Shown here: one piece after another, positions 36,632 to 45,445 of the stretch | Layout of the letters: every line of letters begins with the position of its first letter | Numbering within the stretch: position 1 is the stretch's first letter | DNA from: Arthrobacter sp. ATA002 | GTDB taxonomy: Bacteria > Actinomycetota > Actinomycetes > Actinomycetales > Micrococcaceae | DNA length: 64,000 nucleotides | Direction: 5' to 3' | Assembly (NCBI RefSeq): GCF_026898095.1 | Contig: NZ_CP114015.1 | Location: 1,612,001 to 1,676,000, forward strand | Program-made: the position numbers and the translations under genes | The notes under the pieces: generated by a model | What the model saw: only the letters and a program-made list of their open reading frames with translations | The model's database searches: none | What the model was told of the DNA's origin: nothing

Positions 36632-37486
36632 ATGACCGTTCTCGTCACCGGCGCAACAGGAACCGTAGGCCATTACCTTGTTGATCATTTACTCGCGCTC
36701 GGCGTCACCGTGCGCTGTCTGACGCGCACACCGGAGAAGGCTTCATTTCCCGGGGGTGTTGAGGTGGTTAGGGGAGACCTCGGTGCACCTGAATCGCTTG
36801 ACGAGGCGTTTGACGGCGTGAGCAGCGCCCACCTCATCACGTTCGCGGGTGAAGACTATGCGCCGATCCCGGATGGCAGCGCGGTTGTCGGGAAGCTCCT
36901 TGCCGCAGGCGTATCCCGGGTCTCGCTGCTGAAAGGCGACAGCAGCGCATCATTGGTTGAGGAAGCCGTCTTCGCCAGCAGCCTCAGATGGACAGTCCTG
37001 GCTCCGGTGGAGTTTATGGCGAACATGCTCGAGTGGACGGATGGCGTCCGGAAGGGCCGCCTCGAAGAAGGATTCGTAGACGTGCCAAGCACCGTTGTCC
37101 ACGAATCCGACATTGCCAAAGTTGCTGCGCGTGTTCTCGTGCACGGTGGGTATGACAACGAGACCTTATGGATCACAGGACCGGAAGCACTGACGGTCCG
37201 CGAGCGGGTTGCGGTTATCGAGCAGGTGACCGGCCGCGCCGTCGCACTGACTGAACTTCCCGCAGCAGCCCTGGAAGCGCAGTGGACGGCTTACGGCTTC
37301 TCAGCCGATGACGTCTCCTTCATGCTGCAAATGAAAACCAATCCACCGGAAGCCTCCCGCATTCCCCGGGACACGGTGCGCAGAGTGACGGGTCATCAAC
37401 CACTCTCGTTCCGGGAATGGGTACAGGAACACGCCGGCGTCTTTAGCAACAATCAACCGGGTTCCCGGGGCCTGCCGCGTCGCTGA
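36632..37486 (+). CDS. NmrA-like NAD(P)-binding protein (atypical SDR)
   Basis: 284 residues starting MTVLVTGATGTVGHYLVDHL, an NAD(P) glycine motif GATGTVG. ALGVTVRCLTRTPEKA (cofactor-specificity arginine) and LTVRERVAVIEQVTGRAVAL follow, typical of NmrA/YtfG-type proteins that bind NADP and act as redox sensors or quinone reductases. A strong GAAGGAG site precedes ATG 36632. It is divergent to the WYL regulator. The specific substrate is unknown. Confidence 0.87.
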   Translation: MTVLVTGATGTVGHYLVDHLLALGVTVRCLTRTPEKASFPGGVEVVRGDLGAPESLDEAFDGVSSAHLITFAGEDYAPIPDGSAVVGKLLAAGVSRVSLLKGDSSASLVEEAVFASSLRWTVLAPVEFMANMLEWTDGVRKGRLEEGFVDVPSTVVHESDIAKVAARVLVHGGYDNETLWITGPEALTVRERVAVIEQVTGRAVALTELPAAALEAQWTAYGFSADDVSFMLQMKTNPPEASRIPRDTVRRVTGHQPLSFREWVQEHAGVFSNNQPGSRGLPRR

Positions 37487-37530
37487 CCCCGTCCCACCGG
37501 GGATTGTGCGAAAGTTGCAGTGGAGGAAAA

Positions 37531-38225
37531 ATGCCGCGCCAGTACGTCACAACGCATATCGCGATGATTGCCTCAGTGTGCCTTTGTTTTCTCGCATATT
37601 TTCCTGGTCCGAAAACTCTCAGAACGTGGAATCCAACGTCCCCGCAGCAGCCGTTGTTCCTGAATTTGATTCCCCGGCAAGCATCAGCGTAGTGGTCAAT
37701 AAGGATCGGCCATTAGACGCCGGTTATGTTCCGCCGGACCTGATTGACGCCGGGGGAGTGCTGCTGCGGGCCGAGGCAGGTCACGCCTACCTGCGGATGA
37801 GCGCCGGCGCCGCCGAAGCCAGTGCTGCCATCACAGCCGTTAGCGGGTTTCGGCCGGCAAACATGCAGGCCGACCTGCATTCCTCCTACACCGACAGTTA
37901 CGGCGGCCCAGCGGCGGAAGCTCTGTCAGCCCGTCCGGGGCACAGCGAACATCAGACGGGGCTGGCTGTCGACATTGCCAACCCGGACGGTGCCTGTTCG
38001 CTCCAGTCCTGCTTTGACGGAACTCCCGCAGGCTCCTGGGCAGCCGGCAACGGACACCGCTATGGATTTGTTGTGCGCTACCCGGCGGGAGCTGAAGCTA
38101 TTACCGGGTACTCCTATGAGCCCTGGCATTTGCGCTATGTGGGGGAGGAAATGGCCCGCCAAATGTTTGACGCTGGAATTACTCTGGAAGAATTTGCGGA
38201 TCTTCCGGCTGCGCCCGGCTACTGA
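37531..38225 (+). CDS. D-alanyl-D-alanine carboxypeptidase, VanY type (frameshifted near 37600)
   Basis: Zinc peptidase of the M15B/VanY family acting on peptidoglycan stems. The catalytic core has AVSGFRPANMQAD, SYTDSYGGPAAEA, the zinc and substrate motif GHSEHQTGLAVDIAN, GHRYGFVVRYPAG and the final metal histidine in EPWHLRYVG. The start ATG 37531 after TGGAGGAAAA encodes a likely signal sequence (HIAMIASVCLCFLAYF) in another frame. The frames switch between 37560 and 37620. With the signal joined, the enzyme would be exported. Confidence 0.88.
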
Positions 38226-38362
38226 CGACGGTGATACCGACAGGCGGGGAAAGGCGGAATAATCACGGTGTTGTGGGTTAGATTGGGCGTTCAAAGCGGA
38301 TGACGGGTTTCGGCTCTCCCGTGGACGCTTTGCAAACAGGCGCACAGGAAAGGTGGAACAAT

Positions 38363-38914
38363 ATGTCTCCGGAGAGACTTTCACTGCTGGCTCAAAACGA
38401 CAGCGATAGTGGTGTATCCCCGGTTATGTGGATCGCACTGATCGCGGTGGTCCTGCTTATCATCTTCATCATTAAATCCTTCAAACCCAAACGCGCACCG
38501 GGCAGCAGCAATGGTTTGTCCGCCGCCGCGGCGGCTCCGGAGAAGCCGGCACTCACAGCTGAGGATGTGGTCACCAAGCGGTTTACGCCCACGAAGTTCA
38601 GGGAGGGCTACGACCAGGACCAGGTCGATGATCTCCTTGACCGGGCGGTTCGGGAACTGCAACGGCTTCAGGAAGAGAATGAACGTCTCCAGCAAAAAAT
38701 CACCAACCCCCTCAGCGGGCCTGTTTCCCTCACCGATCCAATCCTTACCCCGGAACAAGTAGTCAACCAGAAGTTTCAACCCACCAAGTTTCGTGAAGGG
38801 TATGCCCAGGACGAGGTGGACGACTTCCTGGCCCTGGTGGTGATGGGACTGCGGGAGTGGGTCTCGGAAAACCAGCGGCTCAGGGCCCGGCTTTCCGGCA
38901 ACGTCCGCTTCTAG
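38363..38914 (+). CDS. Membrane-anchored protein with two DivIVA-type motifs
   Basis: About 183 residues. One transmembrane helix at about residues 20-40 (VMWIALIAVVLLIIFIIKSF) is followed by two copies of the DivIVA N-terminal motif: VVTKRFTPTKFREGYDQDQV and VVNQKFQPTKFREGYAQDEV. Each is followed by a short helix (LLDRAVRELQRLQEENERLQ). DivIVA domains usually bind curved membrane at septum or pole; here the anchor is a real helix and the motif is doubled without the long coiled coil. ATG 38363 after GGAAAGGTGG is chosen over 38300. It overlaps the convergent DUF1697 gene by 4 bp. Confidence 0.85.
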   Translation: MSPERLSLLAQNDSDSGVSPVMWIALIAVVLLIIFIIKSFKPKRAPGSSNGLSAAAAAPEKPALTAEDVVTKRFTPTKFREGYDQDQVDDLLDRAVRELQRLQEENERLQQKITNPLSGPVSLTDPILTPEQVVNQKFQPTKFREGYAQDEVDDFLALVVMGLREWVSENQRLRARLSGNVRF

Positions 38915-39462
38915 TCCTGAAACAGGTTCCACAATTTCTGGGTGGTATTCCAGCTGCGGATTGTCATGGACTTGTACACCGGGGACGCCGCAATGGTACC
39001 CAAACGGCTCCTGCTCCGCTCCGCGCTGAGGCGCCGGGAGTAAATGACCCCTTCTCCGGGCCAGACGGCGTCCACTCCTTCCCGCGGGTTGAAGGCGGGC
39101 ATTGCTTCCGCCGCATCGATCCCCATGAGGAAGATTGCGTCGGAGTGATATTTGCCCGGCTGCTCACCAAATCCCTCGGGCTTGTGCGCGATGACGTCCT
39201 GCAGCTGGGCCCGGCTGAGCACCAGCACCCGGATCAGCTCGTCGTCGAGCTCAAACCTCTCGGTCAGGGCCTCCTCGATCCGCGGTCCGATCTCCGCGGC
39301 AGCGTCGGCCGATTCGAGCAGCACGTTTCCGCTCGCGATATAGGTCAGCACGTGTTCATACCCAAGATCCTCCAGATGTCCCTTGAGCATCTTCATCGGC
39401 ACCTTGTTTCTTCCGCCAACATTGATGCCGCGCAGCAGGACCAGATACGGGCTCGGTTCCAT
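38911..39462 (-). CDS. DUF1697 family protein
   Basis: 183 residues with the family's opening YLVLLRGINVGGRNKVPMKML and YIASGNVLLES, and the later VIYSRRLSAERSRSRLG. DUF1697 proteins are widespread, compact and of unknown function. Intact. It lies in a run of minus-strand genes and converges on the DivIVA-motif gene. Confidence 0.88.
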   Translation of the reverse strand: MEPSPYLVLLRGINVGGRNKVPMKMLKGHLEDLGYEHVLTYIASGNVLLESADAAAEIGPRIEEALTERFELDDELIRVLVLSRAQLQDVIAHKPEGFGEQPGKYHSDAIFLMGIDAAEAMPAFNPREGVDAVWPGEGVIYSRRLSAERSRSRLGTIAASPVYKSMTIRSWNTTQKLWNLFQD

Positions 39463-39548
39463 GGTTCGCTCCGTCCGTCAGTGGGCGTGCCCCGATTCGA
39501 CCACACCGTTCCCGCCCCGGCAACGGACGCCGCCGTAAGCCGGTTCGG

Positions 39549-39933
39549 TCAGGGACGGATCGGCGGGGCCTGCCCCTGGGAGAGCCGGTCGGTAGGCAGC
39601 AGGATCTCGATCGTCCTCGTCATGTCTGCCGACTTGGCGATCGCGCCGGCGGCCGACGGCGTGACCAGCACCCGGTCCCGCCGGATTTCCTGAATGAGCA
39701 CCGGGATATGCTCTCCATCGAAATCCAGCCACCAGTTGTCGATGAACATCCGCAGCCCGAGGTCGTCGAGCAGACCTTCGGCGGCCTCCAGCTCCAGCTC
39801 CCGGCCCTGGGCCGGTGAAGCAAATCAAAGGGATAAACTTTCCGGCGCCGGTCAGGTGGATGTAGCCCACGTGTTCGCCGTCCAGGGTCCGAAGATGGTC
39901 GAAAGTGTTTTCCCCAGGCATGGTGTCGGCCAT
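39549..39933 (-). CDS. Hypothetical protein, paralogue of 33282-33659 (frameshifted)
   Basis: The N-terminal frame (to about 39830) reads ENTFDHLRTLDGEHVGYIHLTGAG; the C-terminal frame has MFIDNWWLDFDGEHIPVLI and EILLPTDRLSQ. Together they match the 125-residue protein at 33.3-33.7 kb along its whole length, differing mainly in the middle. The break lies near 39825, where AAGTTTATCCCTTTGATT runs into a G/C-rich stretch. Function unknown. Confidence 0.7.
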
Positions 39934-39936
39934 GCG

Positions 39937-40770
39937 TCAGCCGGCCACTTGGCGGCGCTGGCCGGTATCGACGGCGGCCACGGCACCGCCGTCGACCAGC
40001 AGGTCCATTCCGGTGATAAAGCTGGCGTCGGAGCCGAGCAGGAAGGCCACCGCATTGGCGATGTCACCCGGCGTGCCCACCCGGCCGGTGCCCGACCCCT
40101 CAATCATGGCCCGCATGTGGGCACCCGACTCGCCCGCCAGTTCCTGCTGGCCCATGGGCGTGGAGATGACGCCCGGGCTGATGCTGTTCACGCGTGCACC
40201 CCGGGTGCCCCAGCGCAGGCTGGCCGTTTGCACACGCAGCTGGTTAGCCCGCTTGGCGACAAGGTAGGCGTAACCCGGGTTGTCGATTTCTGCGACGAAC
40301 GGAATCAGATGCAGGTCATCCACCGGCACCGTAGCCAGGCTGGCCAGGACATCGGCGGGAATGCTGCCGCCGGACATATAGGCGGACATGCTGGAAATAA
40401 CGACACCCGCCCCGCCCGGCGCAATGACCTTTTCGAACTCCTCCAGAACCAGGGCGGCGCCGATCAGGTCGACTTTCCAAATCGCGTCCACGGGGGCCTG
40501 GACGGGGGAGAGCCCCGCTGTATGGACCACCCGGGTGACTGCCCCGAGCTCCGCTGCTTCCGCCGCCAGTGCTGCCACCGAATCACGGGAGGACACGTCG
40601 ACAGTGCGGGAGACGACGTCGTATCCGTCGCCCAGCGCGCCGGTGACCACGCTCTCGAGGAGGTCCTCATTGAAATCGGCCAGCAGCACTTTCCGCCCGG
40701 CTCCCGAACGGCGCAGGACTGCCTGGCCCATGCCGCCCAATCCAATAATCACCAATACTTCAGATGCCAT
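39937..40770 (-). CDS. Short-chain dehydrogenase/reductase
   Basis: 277-residue classical SDR. The cofactor motif reads VIIGLGGMGQAV instead of the usual TGxxxGIG, and DVSSRDSV follows. The catalytic YxxxK is in GYAYLVAKRAN, the serine is likely in VISSMSAY, and VNSISPGVISTPMG comes next. The C-terminus has FITGMDLLVDGG. The unusual glycine motif, with GMG, is seen in a subset of actinobacterial SDRs. Substrate unknown. Intact. Confidence 0.88.
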   Translation of the reverse strand: MASEVLVIIGLGGMGQAVLRRSGAGRKVLLADFNEDLLESVVTGALGDGYDVVSRTVDVSSRDSVAALAAEAAELGAVTRVVHTAGLSPVQAPVDAIWKVDLIGAALVLEEFEKVIAPGGAGVVISSMSAYMSGGSIPADVLASLATVPVDDLHLIPFVAEIDNPGYAYLVAKRANQLRVQTASLRWGTRGARVNSISPGVISTPMGQQELAGESGAHMRAMIEGSGTGRVGTPGDIANAVAFLLGSDASFITGMDLLVDGGAVAAVDTGQRRQVAG

Positions 40771-41238
40771 GACGCTCCAATATCGCAGGGTCCGGGAGGG
40801 AGACTCCGGTAGTTACCGAGGATAGCCCGTGCTGGGTGCCGGTGCCGTGTTTATTAGCTGCTGTGTTCTATCGCCGGCGCTTCGGAACAGCTTCTTTCGT
40901 GCGGGGGACCTGTTTCCGGAGCCGATTATCCGTTGCACTCCGCACTTCCGCGCGGTGCATTAGAGTATGTAACGATTTACCTGCAAAGTACTCGACTCAG
41001 CAAGGTCGGCCTGATGCGTGGAAATATCCTGGCATACGGTAAAACCAGCGCGCAGGACCCCGTTCCTGCAACCGCCGGTTAGTCAAGCTCAACAAAGTTC
41101 GGTAATCATTTTCCGCATCGTGCGGGAAACACCCGGAGTGCAGCTCTCTATGCGCTCCGGACAACGGGCAAAGGAACCGTGGGGGTTCCACAGTTCCTGC
41201 GGATACGCGGGACATCAACAACACCATCCAGGACATAA
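40771..41238. other. 468-bp gene-free region before the GH25/SLH gene
   Basis: No convincing frame. It is more AT-rich than its surroundings between 40960 and 41120. A small hairpin GGAACC-GTGGG-GGTTCC lies at 41172-41188, within the likely leader of the secreted lysozyme gene. A long leader before a cell-wall hydrolase raises the idea of RNA-level control, but I see no known riboswitch core. Confidence 0.4.
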
Positions 41239-42826
41239 ATGAAAACCACGACGCTTTCCACTGGTCTCACATCAGTTGCACTAGCCGGCTTGCTGGCTGT
41301 TTCCTGCCTTGCCGGCCCGGCAGCGGCCGCTGTTCCCGCGCTCGGGACGGACCCCGCCACGAACGGGATCAGCGAAGCTGAACAGGCCCAAATCATCGGC
41401 GAAAACGGCGCCTCCATGGGGCAGGGCCTGCACCGGCTCAACGCCACCGGCGATGCGCAGCTGCCCGCTCCGGACGAAAATGCTTCCCCGGCTGAGCCGG
41501 AAGCGGACGACGGCGCGGCCGCCGATGCCGATGAGGGCGGGGAGCTCGACGCCGGCACCGCGCCGCCTGAGGCGGCGGAGCCGCTGGCCGGAAACTGGCG
41601 GCCGGCCGGAATCCAGGGCATGGACGTCTCCAGCCACCAGGGCAACGTGGACTGGAACCACGCGTGGGCGCAGGGATCCCGGTTTGCCTACGCCAAGGCC
41701 ACTGAGGAGTGACGTACAAGAACCCCAACTTAACCAGCAGTACAACGGTTCCTACAACGTTGGCATGGTCCGGGGCGCCTACCACTTCGCCCTGCCGAAC
41801 GTTTCCTCCGCCGTTGACCAGGCGAACTACTTCGTGAACAACGGCGGGGGCTGGTCCGCGGACGGGCGGACGCTGCCGCCGCTTCTGGACATTGAGTACA
41901 ACCCCTACGCGTCGCTGGGCAACACCTGCTACAACATGAGCGCCGCGCAGATGGTTAACTGGATCCGCGACTTCTCCAACCAGGTCAAGGCCCGCACCGG
42001 CCGTGCCCCGATGATCTACACCACCACCGACTGGTGGAAAACCTGTACCGGCAACAGTGCAGCCTTCCGGGACAACCCGCTGCACATTGCCAATTACAAC
42101 CACTCCGGCGCCGGACAGCTGCCAGCCAGCTGGAGCGTTTACAGCGTGTGGCAGTACAGCAGCACCGGGCCCTTCGTGGGCGATTCCAACGTTTGGAACG
42201 GCACCGCCGCTGGCCTGACGGCGTTTGCCCGCGGGAGCGCGCCTGCGCCGGCACCGGCACCGGCGCCGCCGGCCCCCGTCGTTCCGGGTCCCTATAAGGA
42301 CGTGCCCGGCAACAGCGAGTTCGCCAAGGAGATCTCGTGGCTCAAGGCCAAGGTCATCACCACGGGGTATCCCGACGGCACCTACCGTCCGCTGAGCTCC
42401 GTGAACCGGGACGCCATGGCCGCGTTCCTTTACCGGCTCGAGGGCAAGCCCGCGTACACGGCGCCCAGGACCTCACGCTTCCGGGACGTGGCGACGAACA
42501 GCATGTTCTACAAGGAAATCCACTGGCTGGCAGCAAGCGGGGTAGCCACCGGCTGGAACGGCAACACCTACCAGCCGGTTGCAGCGATTAACCGTGATGC
42601 GATGGCAGCCTTCCTCTACCGCATGGCCGGAAGCCCGCGTTACACGCCGCCGGCGGTGTCTCCGTTCAAGGATGTCCCGGTCAGCAACATGTACTACAAG
42701 GAAATCAGCTGGCTCGCCGCGCAGAGCATCTCCAGGGGATGGGGGGACGGAACGTTCCGCCCGTACCAGCCGATCGCCCGCGACGCGATGGCAGCGTTCC
42801 TGTACCGGTACGACGCCAAGTTCTAG
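41239..42826 (+). CDS. Secreted GH25 lysozyme-like protein with three SLH domains (frameshifted near 41706-41731)
   Basis: A signal peptide (residues 1-31, ending AGPAAAA) and an acidic linker precede the GH25 fold. This has [16 protein letters not shown] (catalytic-type Asp), [23 protein letters not shown] (Asp-x-Glu) and [12 protein letters not shown] Pro/Ala linker leads to three SLH repeats ([60 protein letters not shown]), each ending in an [10 protein letters not shown] helix. Two bases are missing: GAGGAGTG should be GAGGGAGTG at about 41706, and CTTAACC should be CTTCAACC at about 41731; restoring them gives [18 protein letters not shown]. It cleaves muramic bonds in peptidoglycan by family. 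Confidence 0.9.
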
Positions 42827-42849
42827 CAGCACCCGAAGCGGGGAGCAGC

Positions 42850-42889
42850 AGCCGGCAGCACACCCGCGGGTGTGCTGCCGGCTGTGTTT
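42850..42889 (+). terminator. Hairpin terminator after the GH25/SLH gene
   Basis: A perfect 34-bp palindrome (42850-42866 with 42867-42883) lies 24 bp after the stop and is followed by GTGTTTC. It is a very stable hairpin with only a weak T tract. Confidence 0.7.
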
Positions 42890-42963
42890 CCAGCCGCGCC
42901 GGGGTGACGTAATGAACGCCGGAACGGTCGGGCGGGCGCGCAGACGCCGATACGATTTAACGC

Positions 42964-43110
42964 ATGAACATTGAACTGCGGATTCCGCCGAAGCTGGGAC
43001 GGGAATTGGAGGAGCTCGCCAAGGAGCAGGGGGTTTCCGTGGAGGTTCTCGTGGTCAACGGTGCCCGGCTGCTCCTTGAGCACCGCAACCGCCGCAGCCA
43101 CCTCGCGTAG
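42964..43110 (+). CDS. Small ribbon-helix-helix-like protein (48 residues)
   Basis: The product MNIELRIPPKLGRELEELAK continues with EQGVSVEVLVVNGARLLLEH and a basic end (RNRRSHLA). The alternation of a short beta strand (IELRI) and two helices fits an RHH (CopG/Arc-like) DNA-binding fold. No toxin partner is adjacent. The codon choice and frame are clean, but no strong ribosome site is visible; the upstream sequence is CGATTTAACGC. Confidence 0.6.
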   Translation: MNIELRIPPKLGRELEELAKEQGVSVEVLVVNGARLLLEHRNRRSHLA

Positions 43111-43266
43111 CTGTTTCCCGGAGGGCACATAAGGCGGCGCTAAAGAATTCAGCAGTAAATTGTTGGAATGATACAGACACGCGGCCGGGCGGGCGCGTAA
43201 AAGTGGCATTGTTTCGTGGCGCGTTGAACGAATCGCCGCTCCGGGGCGGCTACGATACTTCCAGCC

Positions 43267-44594
43267 ATGAAGAAAAACACCACATTCCGGGCCGCTGCCG
43301 TTGCCGTCCCCGTTTCCTGCGCCCTTATTTTTACCTCCATTGCGATTCCCGGAGCTGCTGCCGCAGCCGAGCCGGAACTAATGCTCCCGGCGGTCTCCGC
43401 CGCCGGGGAAAATCCCGGGTTTTCTCCGGTCCTGCCGGGCGTTCCCCGGCCCGACCCTGAAGCCCTAACCGCGGAGGAAGCAGAGGCTGCGGTACAAGCC
43501 GCGGCGGAAGCTGCTGCCCTGCCGCAGGACCCGGCCGCCCTGCCGCAGGGCGCAGGCAGCGGAACTGCAGCCGCGCCGGATGCTTCCCCGACTCGGTGCG
43601 CAGCGACCGCTTCGCCGGGCAGGTCTTTGACCTCATGAATGCCAAGCGCAGGGCCGCCGGTGTTCCCGCACTGACGTGGAACCAGCACATTGCCGATGTG
43701 TCCCAGGGGTGGGCCGACCACCTGCGGGTAACAACCGCAAACCCGAACTTCAATTGGGCCAATATTCACCGGCCTGACGCAGGTGGATCCCTGATTCCTC
43801 CCGGCGCCAACTGGTACGGGGAAATCATTGCGTTCAACTTTTCCGCCGCGCAGGTCGTCGACTGGTGGATGAACTCCCCGGCGCACCGGGACGCCATGCT
43901 GGATCCCCGGGAGACCCATGCGGGTGTCGGCTACGTAGTCCCGACCAGCGGCCCGTATAAGGGCTGGCACCTGGTGGTGTCCAACCTGGCGGGCTATCCC
44001 AAGGCCACCAAGCCCGCCGTGGTCTCTCCGTTCAGCGACCTGGTGGGCGGCCAGAAATTCCTCGCGGAGATGAACTGGATGCACAAGCAGGGCATTTCCA
44101 CCGGTTGGGCGGAGAAGAACGGCACGAGGACCTATCGTCCGCTGCAGCCCGTCAGCCGTGAGGCGATGGCCGCTTTTATGTACCGGTTGAAGGGATCGCC
44201 GAAGTTCGCGGCCCCGGCAAAATCTCCCTTCACCGATGTTTCCGTTTCGAATCCTTACTACAAGGAAATTGCCTGGCTGGCATCGGCGAAGATATCCACG
44301 GGCTGGGTCCAGAAAAACGGAACCAAGGTATTTCGCCCACATGCCGCCGTCGAACGCGACGCCATGGCTGCGTTCCTTTACCGGCTGGACGGCTCTCCCA
44401 AATACACCCCGCCCAAAAAGTCCCCCTTTGTTGATGTGCCCGTTTCGCATCAGTTCTACAAACAGATTTCGTGGCTCTCAGCCAGCGGCATTAGCACCGG
44501 GTGGCCGGCGTCCGGCGGTAAAGCAGCGTACCAGCCTGCTTCAACCGTTGCCCGGGACGCAATGGCCGCTTTTATGCACCGCTGGAAGTCCTAA
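43267..44594 (+). CDS. Secreted CAP-domain (SCP/PR1) protein with three SLH domains (frameshifted near 43589)
   Basis: The signal peptide (AAAVAVPVSCALIFTSIAIPG then AAAAAE) and an Ala/Glu-rich linker are in the first frame. The second frame has the CAP domain: FDLMNAKRRAAGVPALTWNQ, DVSQGWADHLR, NWYGEIIAFN, VVDWWMNSPAHRDAMLDP, GVGYVV. Three SLH repeats follow (FSDLVGGQKFLAEMNWMHKQ; FTDVSVSNPYYKEIAWLASA; FVDVPVSHQFYKQISWLSAS). The sequence TCCCCGACTCGG needs one more C to join PDASP to DSVRSDRFAGQ. The same SLH layout as the neighbouring GH25 protein indicates a shared cell-surface location. CAP function is unknown in bacteria. Confidence 0.88.
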
Positions 44595-44686
44595 CGCCCG
44601 GGCCACGCCGCGGGGTCCCCGTTCCGCGGCTGCCAGCGGATAGGGTGCCTCTGTCAAGCGGTTACTGAGGTACGCATGGGGGGCAA

Positions 44687-45445
44687 ATGAATAAGGTGCA
44701 TAAGGCAGTATCAACCGGGCTGGCAGCAGCGCTGATGATGGGACTGGCCGGGTGCGGTTCATCCGATTCGGGTTCTTCCGCCGTTGAGCCGTCCGCAGAC
44801 GCGGCCAGCTCCGCTCCCGCGCTGCCGGAGGAGGTCAACGGCCTGCCGGTGAAGACGCTGGCGAACGACGGGAAGGGCGAGTATCTGCAGACGACCCTGG
44901 ACGAAGACGATCCGGCCCTGGACTATGATTCGTCGATCGTCCACCCAACTGCGCTGGACCTGTTCAGCGCAGAGGAAATCGAAGCGGGCCAAAAGTTCGC
45001 CATGTACTTTGCCGCCGAAGAGTTCATGGATTCCACGCTCAACGGCAACCCCGACGATCCGGAAGCCATGCAGGAATGGTGGGACGAGAACGGGGACTCC
45101 TTCCACTCGGACCACGCCGAGGAAATCCGCAGTGTCCTGGACAGCGCGGTCATCGTCATCCGCGGCAGCCTGCGGGAGCCCAACGACCTCACTTATGGAC
45201 CGGACAAGGGGCACGTCCTGTCACGGTCGCTGGTCCCCGCGGAAATATACGGAGCCGTGTACGAGGGCGATGACCTGCTGGGTGTTTCAGCGGACTTCGA
45301 AGTGGAACACGCCCTTGTCCTGGACGGCACCGAGACGCCCGACCCGGTCAGCGGAACGGTCAAGCTGCTGCTGAAGCAGGAAGATTCGGGAGAGTGGAAG
45401 ATTGCGGGAACCAACAGCATGGTGGTCATGAAACCCGTTCAATAA
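44687..45445 (+). CDS. Putative lipoprotein, unknown function
   Basis: 252 residues with a lipoprotein signal: GLAAALMMGLAGCGSSDSGS, lipobox LAGC, cysteine at residue 23. A Ser/Ala-rich linker follows, then a mostly acidic domain (SSIVHPTALDLFSAEEIEAG, FAAEEFMDSTLNGNPDDPEA, DFEVEHALVLDGT). The late part resembles Mce-associated/NTF2-type proteins in its closing strands (VKLLLKQEDSGEWKIAGTNS), but this is only a loose impression. ATG 44687 has a weak GGGGGCAA site. Convergent with the epimerase gene, overlapping by 7 bp. Confidence 0.75.
   Translation: MNKVHKAVSTGLAAALMMGLAGCGSSDSGSSAVEPSADAASSAPALPEEVNGLPVKTLANDGKGEYLQTTLDEDDPALDYDSSIVHPTALDLFSAEEIEAGQKFAMYFAAEEFMDSTLNGNPDDPEAMQEWWDENGDSFHSDHAEEIRSVLDSAVIVIRGSLREPNDLTYGPDKGHVLSRSLVPAEIYGAVYEGDDLLGVSADFEVEHALVLDGTETPDPVSGTVKLLLKQEDSGEWKIAGTNSMVVMKPVQ

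Noticed and set aside
38857-39693. 278-residue plus-strand frame
   Set aside because: Antisense to the intact DUF1697 gene and the adjacent hypothetical gene; low-complexity shadow.
39694-40812. 372-residue plus-strand frame
   Set aside because: Covers the complement of the SDR gene, which has catalytic motifs and normal length.
40771-41238. Cyclic-di-AMP (ydaO-type) riboswitch before the cell-wall hydrolase
   Set aside because: Suggested by the long leader and gene type, but the conserved core segments of that riboswitch are not present.
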